A stretch of DNA of 64,000 bases, taken from NCBI RefSeq assembly GCF_004127445.1, contig NZ_QEXM01000041.1:372001-436000 (forward strand). Direction: 5' to 3'. This document shows, piece by piece, positions 35,059-43,347 of this stretch. Position numbers and translations under genes: made by a program. The stretch is from Streptomyces alfalfae (GTDB lineage: Bacteria > Actinomycetota > Actinomycetes > Streptomycetales > Streptomycetaceae). Numbering within the stretch: position 1 is the stretch's first letter; every line of letters starts with the position of its first letter. The notes under the pieces are model-generated. The model did no database searches and had not been told where the DNA came from. It saw only the letters and a list, made by a program, of their open reading frames with translations.

Positions 35059-36102
35059 ATGAGGTTCGCCGATGAGTTCAAGAGCGCCGTCACCCCGCGA
35101 GCAGCCCTGCTCGTCATCGGCGTACTCGCCCTGCAGCTCCTGTTCATCGCCTCCTACGTGGGGGCGCTGCACGACCCGAGGCCCAAGGACGTGGCCTTCG
35201 GGGTGGTCGCGCCGGGCGAGGCGGCCGAGCAGACCGTGCGCCGACTGCGTGAGCTGCCCGGGGAGCCGCTCGACCCGCGCCGGGTCAAGGACGAGGCCAT
35301 GGCCCGGCACAAGATCATGAGCCGGGAGATCGACGGCGCCCTGGTCGTCGACCCCCGCGGCGCCACCGACACCCTCCTGGTCGCCTCCGGCGCGGGCACC
35401 GCCCTGTCCAGGACCCTGACCACGCTCGTCACCGAGGTCGACGCGGACCAGAAACGCACCGTGAAGAGCGTCGACGTCGCCCCGGCGTCGGGCCAGGACT
35501 TCAACGGGCTCTCGTCCTTCTACCTCGTCGTCGGCTGGTGCGTCGGCGGTTACCTGTGCGCGTCGATCCTGGCGATCAGCGCGGGCTCCCGGGCCGCCAA
35601 CGTGCCGCGCGCGGTGATCAGACTCGGCACCATGGCGCTCTACTCGGTCATCGGCGGACTCGGCGGCGCGGTCATCATCGGGCCGATCCTCGGCGCCCTG
35701 CCCGGCAGCGTCCTCGGCCTGTGGGGTCTCGGCGCCCTGGTGATCTTCGGGGTGGGCGCGATCACGCTCGCCCTCCAGGCGCTCACCGGCATCATGGGCA
35801 TCGGCCTGGCCGTCCTGCTCATCGTCATCGGGGGCAACCCCAGCGCGGGCGGCGCCTTCCCGCTGCCGATGCTGCCGCCCTTCTGGAAGGCGATCGGGCC
35901 CTGGCTGCCGCCGGGCGCGGGCACCTGGGTCGCCCGCTCCCTCGCGTACTTCGAGGGCAACGCGATCACCTGGCCGCTGCTCGTCCTCGCGGGCTGGGCG
36001 CTCCTGGGCGCCGTCGTCACCCTCGCCCTGTCCGCCCGCCGCACCACACGGTCCGGCTCGATCGACCTCAGCGGCACCGGCTACGGCAAGAGCGTCGCCT
36101 GA
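35059..36102 (+). CDS. ABC-2/DUF3533-like membrane protein
   Basis: The 347-residue protein has an N-terminal helix (LLVIGVLALQLLFIASYVGA), then an external soluble domain of about 130 residues (HDPRPKDVAFGVVAPGEAAE to about 150). Five C-terminal helices follow (GLSSFYLVVGWCVGGYLCAS onwards). This is the arrangement of ABC-2/YhgE-Pip-like membrane proteins and of DUF3533 proteins in actinomycetes. No ATPase gene is adjacent. The function is unknown, but stress-related export is plausible. It is divergent from dnaE2, so the LexA box between them could also touch its promoter. Confidence 0.78.
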   Translation: MRFADEFKSAVTPRAALLVIGVLALQLLFIASYVGALHDPRPKDVAFGVVAPGEAAEQTVRRLRELPGEPLDPRRVKDEAMARHKIMSREIDGALVVDPRGATDTLLVASGAGTALSRTLTTLVTEVDADQKRTVKSVDVAPASGQDFNGLSSFYLVVGWCVGGYLCASILAISAGSRAANVPRAVIRLGTMALYSVIGGLGGAVIIGPILGALPGSVLGLWGLGALVIFGVGAITLALQALTGIMGIGLAVLLIVIGGNPSAGGAFPLPMLPPFWKAIGPWLPPGAGTWVARSLAYFEGNAITWPLLVLAGWALLGAVVTLALSARRTTRSGSIDLSGTGYGKSVA

Positions 36103-36122
36103 CCCGCGCCGCACACGGCGGA

Positions 36123-36150
36123 GCGCCGGCCCGCGACAGCGGACCGGCGC
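36123..36150. terminator. Bidirectional hairpin between convergent genes
   Basis: GCGCCGGCCCGC pairs with GCGGACCGGCGC (one mismatch) around a GACA loop, between the stops at 36102 and 36184. It can serve both strands. Confidence 0.6.
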
Positions 36151-36183
36151 CCCTTCACCGCGTCACTCCTGCGAAGAGACGCC

Positions 36184-37263
36184 TCAGCCGATCTCCGCCC
36201 CGTAGGCGCTGAGCGCCTCCGGCACCGGCTGGAAGAACGTCTCGCCGCCGCTGCTGCAGTCGCCGCTGCCGCCGGAGGTGAGACCCAGCGCGGTGTCACC
36301 GGCGAAGAGCGCGCCGCCGCTGTCACCGGGCTCGGCGCAGACCGTGGTCTGGATCAGACCGTCGACCTGCCCCTCCTGGTAGTTCACCGTGGCGTCGAGC
36401 GCGGTGACCTCACCGTCGTGGACCTGGGTCGTGCTGCCGCTGCGCGTCACCTTCTGACCGACCGTGGCGTCCCCGGCCTTGCTGATCGCCTGGGTGCCGC
36501 CGTAGAGGTTCACCTCGCTCGGGTGCGGGACGTCAGCCGTGTACTTCACGAGGGCGTAGTCGTTGCCCGGGAAGCTCGACTCCTGCGTGGCGCCGATCTC
36601 CTGGCCGCCCTGCGAGTCGGACCAGCTCTTCACCGAGTTGCCGCAGTGACCGGCCGTCAGGAAGTACGGCTCCCCGCCCTTGACCACGTTGAAGCCGAGC
36701 GAGCAGCGCGAGCCGCTCCCCCAGATCGCGTCGCCGCCGGCGATGAAGGCCTTGTACTCGCCCTTGCTGCGCTTCAGTTCGGCCTTGCCGCCGAGCTTCT
36801 CCACGATCGCGCCGACCTTGTCGAGCTCGGCGCCCTTGACCGTGCGGTCCGCCGTGACGACCACCTTGTTGGTCGTCGGGTCCGTCACCCACGAGGTGCC
36901 GGGGACGGCCGCCTCGTCGTCGAGCGTCGCACGGGCGCTCTTCAGCTCGGCGAGGGAGTTCTCGACGATTCTGGCCTTGCCGCCCGCCGACTCGACGGCC
37001 TTCGCCGCCTTGTCGTTCAGCACGTTGACGACCAGGGTCTTCGCCTTGGCGTCGTAGTACGTGCCCGCGGCGTCCGCGCCGAGGTCCTTGCCGAGGGCCG
37101 AGGCCAGCTTTCCGGCCTTGGCGACCGAGAGGACGTCCGGGGTGGGGTCCGCCGTGCTCTCGCTCGCGTTCGCGGTCTGAAAGGTGACTCCCGCGGCGAC
37201 CAGCGCGGCGATGCCCGCGCCTGCCACGGCTACACGCCGCTTGGGTATGCGTCGGTGCTTCAA
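36184..37263 (-). CDS. Secreted streptogrisin-type serine protease
   Basis: The 359-residue preproprotein has a signal peptide (about 1-33, ending QTANA) and a propeptide to about 170 with two repeats of the alpha-lytic-protease pro type. A chymotrypsin-fold S1 domain follows. The catalytic triad is His in FLTAGHCGN, Asp in GNDYALVKY and Ser in EPGDSGGAL, and four or more Cys make the usual disulfides. The propeptide acts as folding chaperone and inhibitor and is then removed outside the cell. Specificity is not readable. It is close in sequence and position to the protease gene at 38057, which suggests an old duplication. Confidence 0.94.
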   Translation of the reverse strand: MKHRRIPKRRVAVAGAGIAALVAAGVTFQTANASESTADPTPDVLSVAKAGKLASALGKDLGADAAGTYYDAKAKTLVVNVLNDKAAKAVESAGGKARIVENSLAELKSARATLDDEAAVPGTSWVTDPTTNKVVVTADRTVKGAELDKVGAIVEKLGGKAELKRSKGEYKAFIAGGDAIWGSGSRCSLGFNVVKGGEPYFLTAGHCGNSVKSWSDSQGGQEIGATQESSFPGNDYALVKYTADVPHPSEVNLYGGTQAISKAGDATVGQKVTRSGSTTQVHDGEVTALDATVNYQEGQVDGLIQTTVCAEPGDSGGALFAGDTALGLTSGGSGDCSSGGETFFQPVPEALSAYGAEIG

Positions 37264-37541
37264 AACTCACGACCTCCTGTGGGGGGAACGACCCGTCGGG
37301 CGTGGGGGCCTGACGGGCCGCAGGGCAGACGCGGGCATGGAACGCCACGCTGGAAAAGCCGCGTCCATGCCAACTTGGCCACGCCCACTATCCCGACGCT
37401 TTCCGGTCGCACACAAGGTCTACTTCAGGACGCGCACGCTGTAACTGCCGTGCGCCCCCGTACCGGTGAGCGCTTCCATCGCACCATGTCGGTTCCGGTT
37501 GCGAACACCGCGTGGTGGGAAGCGGTACCAGCCTGTGAGGA

Positions 37542-37910
37542 CTAGTCCTGTCCGGTTCTCGCCCCTCCGGAGCGGCGTGTCTCTCCGGCTTCCGCACGCC
37601 CCGTACCGGAATCCGGGGGCTGCGGCAGGGCCTGCTGGGCGCGCTCCAGGAAGCGGAGCGGCTCCACGGGGAAGGGCAGGACGAGGGTGGAGTTCTTCTC
37701 CGCGGCGACGGCCACCACGGCACGCAGCAACTGCAGTTGGGGCGCGGCGGGCTCCTTTGCCATCTCGTGCGCGGCCTCGGCGAGCTTCTTGGACGCCCGC
37801 GGCTCGGCGTCGGCGTTGATGACGCGGGCCCGCCGCTCGCGGTCGGCCTCGGTCTGGCGGGCCATGGAGCGCTTCATCGCCTCGGGCAGGGAGACGTCCT
37901 TGCTCGCCCC
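37542..37910 (-). pseudogene. C-terminal remnant of an SPFH/band-7 (slipin) gene
   Basis: Reading from about 37910 gives KDVSLPEAMKRSMARQ, then EADRERRARVINADAEPRAS and AAEKNSTLVLPFPVEPLRFL. These are the second half of a stomatin/slipin-family membrane protein. The N-terminal membrane anchor and the first half of the SPFH domain are absent, and no start or ribosome site fits. It lies between the two streptogrisin genes, next to a terminator. Its residual C-terminus looks uncorrupted, so loss was probably by deletion. Confidence 0.8.
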
Positions 37911-37973
37911 CCGGAATCCGCATCGGGCGTGTTGGGCGTCCCCCTCGGAGGTAGCTCGCCCCCTGGGAGAGAG

Positions 37974-38007
37974 CGAGCCCCCGCCCGGAAAGCCGGGCGG
38001 GGGCTCG
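37974..38007. terminator. Strong hairpin downstream of the second protease gene
   Basis: A perfect 15-bp stem (37974-37988 with 37993-38007, arms starting CGAGCCCCC and CCGGGCGGG) closes a 4-nt loop. It lies 50 bp after the minus-strand stop at 38057. Confidence 0.85.
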
Positions 38008-38056
38008 GTCGTGCCGATGTCTCACGTGCGGTGCGCGGCCTTCGGGCCCCGCCGGA

Positions 38057-38953
38057 TCAGTAGACGCTGACGTTGTACGCGCGCAGCGCCTCGGTGACCG
38101 GCTGGAAGAAGGTCGTGCCGCCGGAGGAGCAGTTGCCGCTGCCGCCGGAGGTCAGACCGAGTGCCGTCGAACCCGAGTACAGCGGGCCGCCGCTGTCACC
38201 GGGCTCGGCGCAGACCGTGGTCTTGATCATGCCGTAGACGACGTCGCCGCCGCCGTAGTTGACGGTCTGGTTGAGCGCGGTGACCCGGCCGCTGTGGGTG
38301 CCGGTGGTGGACCCGCGGCGGGTGACGCTCTGCCCGACGGTGGGGTCGGCCGCGCTCGTGATGTCCTGGCTGCCCACGGTGCCGGACTTGGTCACCGAGT
38401 CGTTGGTGTACTTGACGATGCCGTAGTCGTTCGTCGGGAAGCTGGACCCGGACGTCGTGCCCAGCACGGTGGTCTTCGCCGAGTTGGACCACCAGGTGCC
38501 CGCGCCGTCGGTGCAGTGGCCGGCGGTCAGGAAGTAGTAGGTGCTGCCGTTGCGGACGTTGAAGCCGAGCGAACAGCGCCAGCTGCTCGCGTAGATGGCG
38601 TCGCCGCCCGAGATGTACTTCTGGAACTTGCCCGGGGCCCGCTCGATCTTCAGGGCGTCCGCGTTGGACCCCGCGGCCGCCTTGAGCTCGGCGATCTCGG
38701 CCTTGGAGACGGTGCTGTCGGCGGTGACCACGACCCGCTTGGTCTTCGGGTCCACGCCCCAGGCGGTGCCCGCGACGTCGGCGTCGAGCACCGCGTCACT
38801 CGCCTGCTCCAGCTGTGAGGCGCTGAAGGTGGCCGCGCCGTCGTGCGCGCTGGCCGCGGGTACGGCGAGCGCTCCCGCGGCGACGAGTCCGGTGGCGATG
38901 GCGAGCAGACGGGTGTGTCTCGCTATGCCGGAGGTGGTGCGCTTGATCCTCAC
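38057..38953 (-). CDS. Secreted streptogrisin A/B-like serine protease
   Basis: The 298-residue preproprotein has a signal peptide ending AVPAASA at about residue 36 and a propeptide to about 113. The mature S1 domain starts near ISGGDAIYAS. Triad residues lie in FLTAGHCTD, TNDYGIVKY and EPGDSGGPL. The mature part closely resembles streptogrisins A and B, which digest external protein. It is a shorter relative of the gene at 36184. A strong terminator follows, and a 920-bp stretch without genes precedes it. Confidence 0.95.
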   Translation of the reverse strand: MRIKRTTSGIARHTRLLAIATGLVAAGALAVPAASAHDGAATFSASQLEQASDAVLDADVAGTAWGVDPKTKRVVVTADSTVSKAEIAELKAAAGSNADALKIERAPGKFQKYISGGDAIYASSWRCSLGFNVRNGSTYYFLTAGHCTDGAGTWWSNSAKTTVLGTTSGSSFPTNDYGIVKYTNDSVTKSGTVGSQDITSAADPTVGQSVTRRGSTTGTHSGRVTALNQTVNYGGGDVVYGMIKTTVCAEPGDSGGPLYSGSTALGLTSGGSGNCSSGGTTFFQPVTEALRAYNVSVY

Positions 38954-39873
38954 GTTTGTTCCTCCCGAGGGAAGTCAGTGGGCCCTTGTGGGTTGAGGGC
39001 CCGTGAGGCGCAGCCGAGGAGCGGGGCTCGGGGTGCACACGTACGCCGTGCTCCTGGCAAGCGCTGCTCGGGAGTATTGGTGGGCGGTGTCCGGCCGCAC
39101 AAGGGCGCCTTTCGGCCGTCGCCCCGGGGGGTGCGGGCCAGGCGTACGGGCCGCTTCCGCGGGGTTCCGCGCCCCGCGGCGCTCTCCGTGACCAGGGCGC
39201 CCCGGGGCCGCGGGAGGGGCCGGACGGCATGACCGGCGCGGGGTCGACGGCGGCGGCGACGTCCCGTCGGAACCGCCGGTGCCACGTCGGCCGGCGTCGG
39301 GGTGGGGCGAGCCGCGGGAAGCGGAAACGGTGACCGGGCGGGCCGTCGGCGGCGTTAGCGACGGCGGCCGGGGACGAGCCGCCGTCCACCACCCTCACCT
39401 GCGGCGTGTGGCGGGCGCCCCCGCTCCGGAAGGCGGGCTCACCGCCGGCCCCGGGACCCCGCTCCCCACCGTCGGCGCCGCCGGCCATGGCGGGGCGCTC
39501 CTCGCCGTACGGGGTGCGGCGCCCGGCCGCCGGTCGACGCGGCACGCGGGGCGTGGCGCCGGTCCCGGCGAGGGCGCGGCGGGCGGCGGAGTCGGGACCG
39601 GCGTCGCGCACCGCCCCGAGCCCTCCGCGCCCGATGACGGCGGGGCGGCGTCCACCGGGCGCCACGCGACCGGCGGCGAACGGCCCCGCAGCCGGGGCCC
39701 GGCCGAACCGCCCCGGTCAGGGGCCTTCCGCCGGGCCCGGGCACGTCCTCGGCGCCGACGCCCACCACGGCCGCGTCACCGCTCGCGCACCGCACCCCGG
39801 GAATGTCCGGAATTGAACCATCCGGAAACTCGGCCGGTCGGCACGTGCCGTGGACGCGGGGGCTGACGCGGGG
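38954..39873. other. Gene-poor stretch of 920 bp
   Basis: Between the protease start and the DUF5685 stop I find no convincing gene. Long open frames exist on both strands, but they are low in hydrophobic residues and look like GC-rich read-through. The first hundred bases upstream of 38953 will hold the protease promoter. The rest may be eroded sequence. No hairpin or repeat array was recognised. Confidence 0.4.
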
Positions 39874-41169
39874 TCAGAGACCGCAGTCGCAGCAGCTGCA
39901 GCACTCGCAGCAGCCGCAGCACCCGGAGTCGCCGCAGTTGTTGCAGCAGCCCTCGCGCTTCTTGCGGGACCACGGGCCCTCGTAGGTGTCGGCGCAGCAC
40001 ACCTTGCAGGTGCAGCAGAGCCCGATGGCCACGGCGCACCCGGCCCAGAAGCCCCGCTTGCCCGGCTTGGGCGGCTGCGGCCCGAAGCCGTGCCCGCCCC
40101 CGCCGCCGGGACCGCCGGGACCGCCGGGCACGTCACCGCCGTACGGGTTCCCCCCGTCCCCGTACGGGTTCCCGCCCTCGTACGGGCCGCCGCCCCCGTA
40201 CGGATTCTGCTGCCCGTACGGTCCCCCGGCCGGAGGCCCGTAGGGGCCGCCCTGCCGCGGCGGGCCGAAGGCGCCCTGCTGATGTGCCGTCACCTGGTGG
40301 GTGTGGCCGCAGGACTCCGTGCCGAAGGCGCGGTCGACCGAGCGGCGCAGCTCATGGGCGAGGAGGACGTGCGCGAGCTTGCCGTCGGCGAATTCGGCGT
40401 CGCGCAGCGCGAGGCGGATGCCGTGCAGCGCGTCGTCGGCGAGCCGCCGCGCCTCGGTGAGGGAGGTGCCGGTCGCCGTGAGCGGGTTCCACGCGCCCGA
40501 CGCGGCGTCCGCCTCCCTGTCCTCCACGGCGTCGAGCAGGTGCGCGAGGCGGCCGAAGAGGCGTCCCGCCTCGGCGAGCGGCTCCACGTTGCCGGGCCGC
40601 CCGGCGAGCAGGGCGGTGTGCGCGAAGGCCGCCGCGGTGGCCGTCTCGGTCGGCTCGGTCACCGCGAGGAGTGAGGTGCCGGGGCCCGCCAAGGCCTCGA
40701 TCCCGGCCTGCCGTTCGACGGCGTCGAGCAGGACGGCCGTGTCGAACCCCACGTCGGCCCCGGTCCGCGCGCCCGCCTCGTCCCAGCCCCTGGCCACGCG
40801 CCGGGCGGCGACGGCCACCGGTCTGCGGGCGAGCATCCCGTCCCCGTCGACGACGTGGTCGCGCACCTTCGCCGAGGCGAGCACCAGCGAGACGGCGGCG
40901 GCGAGCCGGGCGCCCTCGCCCCGCGCCACGGACGCCGTCCGCATCCCGCGCAGCGGACAGGGCCCCGCGGTGCGCCGCCCGCCGTCCCGGCGCTCGGCCT
41001 GAGCCTCCGTCAGGACGGAGATGATCAGGCCGTCGTAATTGGTGACGATCCGGGCGAACTGCCCGTGGTCGGCGCGGAGCGCGAGGCAGAGCCCGCAGAG
41101 GTGGGCCATCCACTGCGTCTTGAGCCCGCCTCCGAGACGATGGCTGCAGGGCCTGACGATTCCGAACAA
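39874..41169 (-). CDS. DUF5685 protein with a Cys-rich tail
   Basis: The 431-residue protein has an N-terminal DUF5685 helical region (about 1-290). It begins MFGIVRPCSHRLG, includes MAHLCGLCLALRADHGQ, and keeps several Cys/His pairs (CSH, CGLC, CGH). A Gly/Pro/Tyr-rich linker follows, with repeats like NPYG and GGPYG. One hydrophobic segment (GCAVAIGLCCTCKVCCADTY) comes before a terminal run of Cys-rich residues (CCGCCECCSCCDCG). The cluster of more than 15 Cys looks like a metal-binding or acylated end. The TTG at 41169 is favoured by GGGGGAG upstream. The function is unknown. Confidence 0.8.
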   Translation of the reverse strand: MFGIVRPCSHRLGGGLKTQWMAHLCGLCLALRADHGQFARIVTNYDGLIISVLTEAQAERRDGGRRTAGPCPLRGMRTASVARGEGARLAAAVSLVLASAKVRDHVVDGDGMLARRPVAVAARRVARGWDEAGARTGADVGFDTAVLLDAVERQAGIEALAGPGTSLLAVTEPTETATAAAFAHTALLAGRPGNVEPLAEAGRLFGRLAHLLDAVEDREADAASGAWNPLTATGTSLTEARRLADDALHGIRLALRDAEFADGKLAHVLLAHELRRSVDRAFGTESCGHTHQVTAHQQGAFGPPRQGGPYGPPAGGPYGQQNPYGGGGPYEGGNPYGDGGNPYGGDVPGGPGGPGGGGGHGFGPQPPKPGKRGFWAGCAVAIGLCCTCKVCCADTYEGPWSRKKREGCCNNCGDSGCCGCCECCSCCDCGL

Positions 41170-41468
41170 AACGACTCCCCCGAACGGCCCGAACTGATGA
41201 TCCGATGATTTCGGGGCATCGTAACGAGGGAGGCGTTCACCCGGACGCACCCCCCGTCACCCGTACGCCGGGAGAAATCATATTTCACTCACTGTCAGCA
41301 GCCGTACACAGCGGGACCCTTGAAGTACCACGTGCGTCGGCGTGTTGACTCTGCACCAGTACCGTCACGAAAACCCCGCGCGGCGACTATCCACTTGGCG
41401 CAGCATCCGCATCATGGACGACGATAGGAACGCGGAAAGCAGGGAAACCGCTGCGAGAGGAGGCGTCC
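41170..41468. other. Divergent promoter region between the DUF5685 and sflA genes
   Basis: The 299-bp gap must hold promoters for both genes. A/T-rich stretches occur near 41275-41290. A TTGACT at about 41345 could be part of a -35 box for sflA. No operator with clear symmetry was found. Confidence 0.35.
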
Positions 41469-41918
41469 ATGGGATCGGTGCGCAAGGCGAGTGCTTGGCT
41501 TGGCCTCGTTGACGACAACAACGACGAGCGTTACTACGACGACGGCTATGAAGACGACCGGGCCGAGGGGCCCGACCAGCCGGAGGCCTGGGTGACCGAC
41601 CCGCGCGTGCGGGTGGCGAGCGAGAAGGCCCAGGAGCAGGAGCGCCGCATCGGGACGGTGACCCCGAACAGCTTCCGGGACGCCCGCGGCATCGGTGAGA
41701 TGTTCCGGGACGGCGTCCCGGTCATCATGAACCTCACGTCCATGGACCCCACCGACGCCAAGCGTGTGGTCGATTTCGCGGCCGGTCTCACCTACGGACT
41801 GCGCGGTTCGATCGAGCGCGTGGCGACGCGGGTCTTCCTGCTGACCCCCGCCGACACGCACATCGTCAACGGCGAGGCGTCGAGTCGCCCCTCGGACGGA
41901 TTCTTCAACCAGAGCTAG
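41469..41918 (+). CDS. sflA: SepF-like cell-division protein
   Basis: The 149-residue protein has an amphipathic N-terminus (MGSVRKASAWLGLVDD), an acidic linker and a SepF domain (about 60-140). The domain contains FRDARGIGEMFRDGVPVIMN and DPTDAKRVVDFAAGL. The order of neighbours and the short, divergent N-terminus suggest the SepF-like paralogue SflA rather than the SepF of the dcw cluster. The latter would be flanked by ylm genes, which are absent. SflA-type proteins limit Z-ring formation during sporulation and growth. The assignment of SflA over SflB rests on recalled synteny. Confidence 0.8.
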   Translation: MGSVRKASAWLGLVDDNNDERYYDDGYEDDRAEGPDQPEAWVTDPRVRVASEKAQEQERRIGTVTPNSFRDARGIGEMFRDGVPVIMNLTSMDPTDAKRVVDFAAGLTYGLRGSIERVATRVFLLTPADTHIVNGEASSRPSDGFFNQS

Positions 41919-41960
41919 TGGGCGAGGCCGCTCACCGGAACCGTCCGGCCCCGGAACGGA

Positions 41961-43157
41961 TCACCGGAAGGCGTCAAGACCGGTGAGCGCCTTGCCCAGA
42001 ACGAGTTGATGCATCTCGACGGTGCCCTCATAGGTGAGCACCGATTCGAGGTTGGTCGCGTGCCGCATGACGGGGTACTCCAGGGAGATCCCGTTGGCGC
42101 CCAGGATCGTCCTGGACGTCCGGCAGATCTCGATCGCCTCTCGTACGTTGTTGAGCTTGCCGAAGCTGACCTGCTCGGGACGGAGCCTGCCCGCGTCGAG
42201 GCGGCGTCCGAGGTGGTGCGCCAGCAGAACGCCCTTGTGCAGCTCGACCGCCATGTCGGCGAGCTTGGCCTGGGTGAGCTGGAAGCCGCCGATGGGCCGG
42301 CCGAACTGCTCGCGGGTCTTCGCGTACTCCACCGCCGCGTCGAAGGACGAGCGGGCCGCCCCCATCGCCCCCCAGACGATGCCGTAGCGCGCGTGGGAGA
42401 GGCAGCTGAGCGGGCCCTTCAGGCCGACGACCTCCGGCAGGACCGCGTCGGCGGGCAGCCGCACCTCGTCCATCACCAGCTCACTGGTGACACTGGCCCG
42501 CAGCGACCACTTGTGCTTGATCTCGGGCGCCGAGAAGCCGGGGCTGCCGGCCGGCACGACGAACCCCCTGATCCCCTCGTCGGTCTGCGCCCACACCACG
42601 GCGACCCCGGCCACCGACCCGTTCGTGATCCACATCTTGCGCCCGGTGAGCACCCAGTCGGCGCCGTCCTTCTTCGCGTGCGTGCGCATGGACGCCGGGT
42701 CGGAGCCGTGGTCGGGCTCGGTCAGGCCGAAGCAGCCGATGATCTCGCCCGCGGCCATCCCCGGCAGCCATCGCCGCTTCTGCTCCTCGGAGCCGAAGCG
42801 GTGGATGGCGTACATCGCGAGGGAGCCCTGCACGGAGACCAGGGAGCGGATGCCGGAGTCGGCGGCCTCCAGCTCCAGGCAGGCGAGGCCGTACTGGACG
42901 GAGGTCGCGCCCGCGCAGCCGTAGCCCTCCAGGGACATGCCGAGCGCCCCGATGGAGCCCAGCTCACGGGCCAGCTCGCGGATGCCGGGCAGCTCGCCCT
43001 TCTCGTACCAGTCGGCGATGTGCGGCAGGACCCGGTCGGCCGCCCAGGAGCGGACGGTGTCGCGGATCGCCAGGTCCTCGGGGTCCAGCAGGTCGTCGAT
43101 GCCGAGCGGGTCGGCGGGGTCGAAGGGCGGCAGCGGGGTGCGGGCGCTTGCGGACAT
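41961..43157 (-). CDS. gcdH: Glutaryl-CoA dehydrogenase-like acyl-CoA dehydrogenase
   Basis: The 398-residue flavoprotein oxidises and decarboxylates glutaryl-CoA to crotonyl-CoA in lysine and tryptophan breakdown. Supporting features are the N-terminal LLDPEDLAIRDTVRSWAADRV, SDPASMRTHAKKDGADWVL and GRKMWITNGSVAGVAVVWAQ. The active-site Glu lies in TYEGTVEMHQLVLGKAL, and the Arg after GAARSS fits the glutaryl pocket. The ATG at 43157 has GGAGGCCCGC upstream. The family assignment is firm, while substrate choice over other short-chain acyl-CoAs is by similarity. It stands alone, convergent with sflA. Confidence 0.9.
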   Translation of the reverse strand: MSASARTPLPPFDPADPLGIDDLLDPEDLAIRDTVRSWAADRVLPHIADWYEKGELPGIRELARELGSIGALGMSLEGYGCAGATSVQYGLACLELEAADSGIRSLVSVQGSLAMYAIHRFGSEEQKRRWLPGMAAGEIIGCFGLTEPDHGSDPASMRTHAKKDGADWVLTGRKMWITNGSVAGVAVVWAQTDEGIRGFVVPAGSPGFSAPEIKHKWSLRASVTSELVMDEVRLPADAVLPEVVGLKGPLSCLSHARYGIVWGAMGAARSSFDAAVEYAKTREQFGRPIGGFQLTQAKLADMAVELHKGVLLAHHLGRRLDAGRLRPEQVSFGKLNNVREAIEICRTSRTILGANGISLEYPVMRHATNLESVLTYEGTVEMHQLVLGKALTGLDAFR

Positions 43158-43347
43158 GCGGGCCTCCGGCGACACAAAACTAGCATCGGTAGTTATACGA
43201 CTCGCGCTGACGTTACGACGCAGTGTGCCGCACGTCCAGAGCGACGGGACGCCGCACACCTCCCGCCGCCGGGCCCGAGCGGCACACCGCGGCCGTCAAG
43301 GCGGGCGGACGGGAAACCATCCGGCCCGGAGGCCGGCACAGGACGCC

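Noticed and set aside
39279..39866. 195-codon plus-strand frame in the gene-poor stretch
   Set aside because: There is no ribosome site, no hydrophobic pattern and no recognisable motif. It is the same type as the antisense frame on the other strand.
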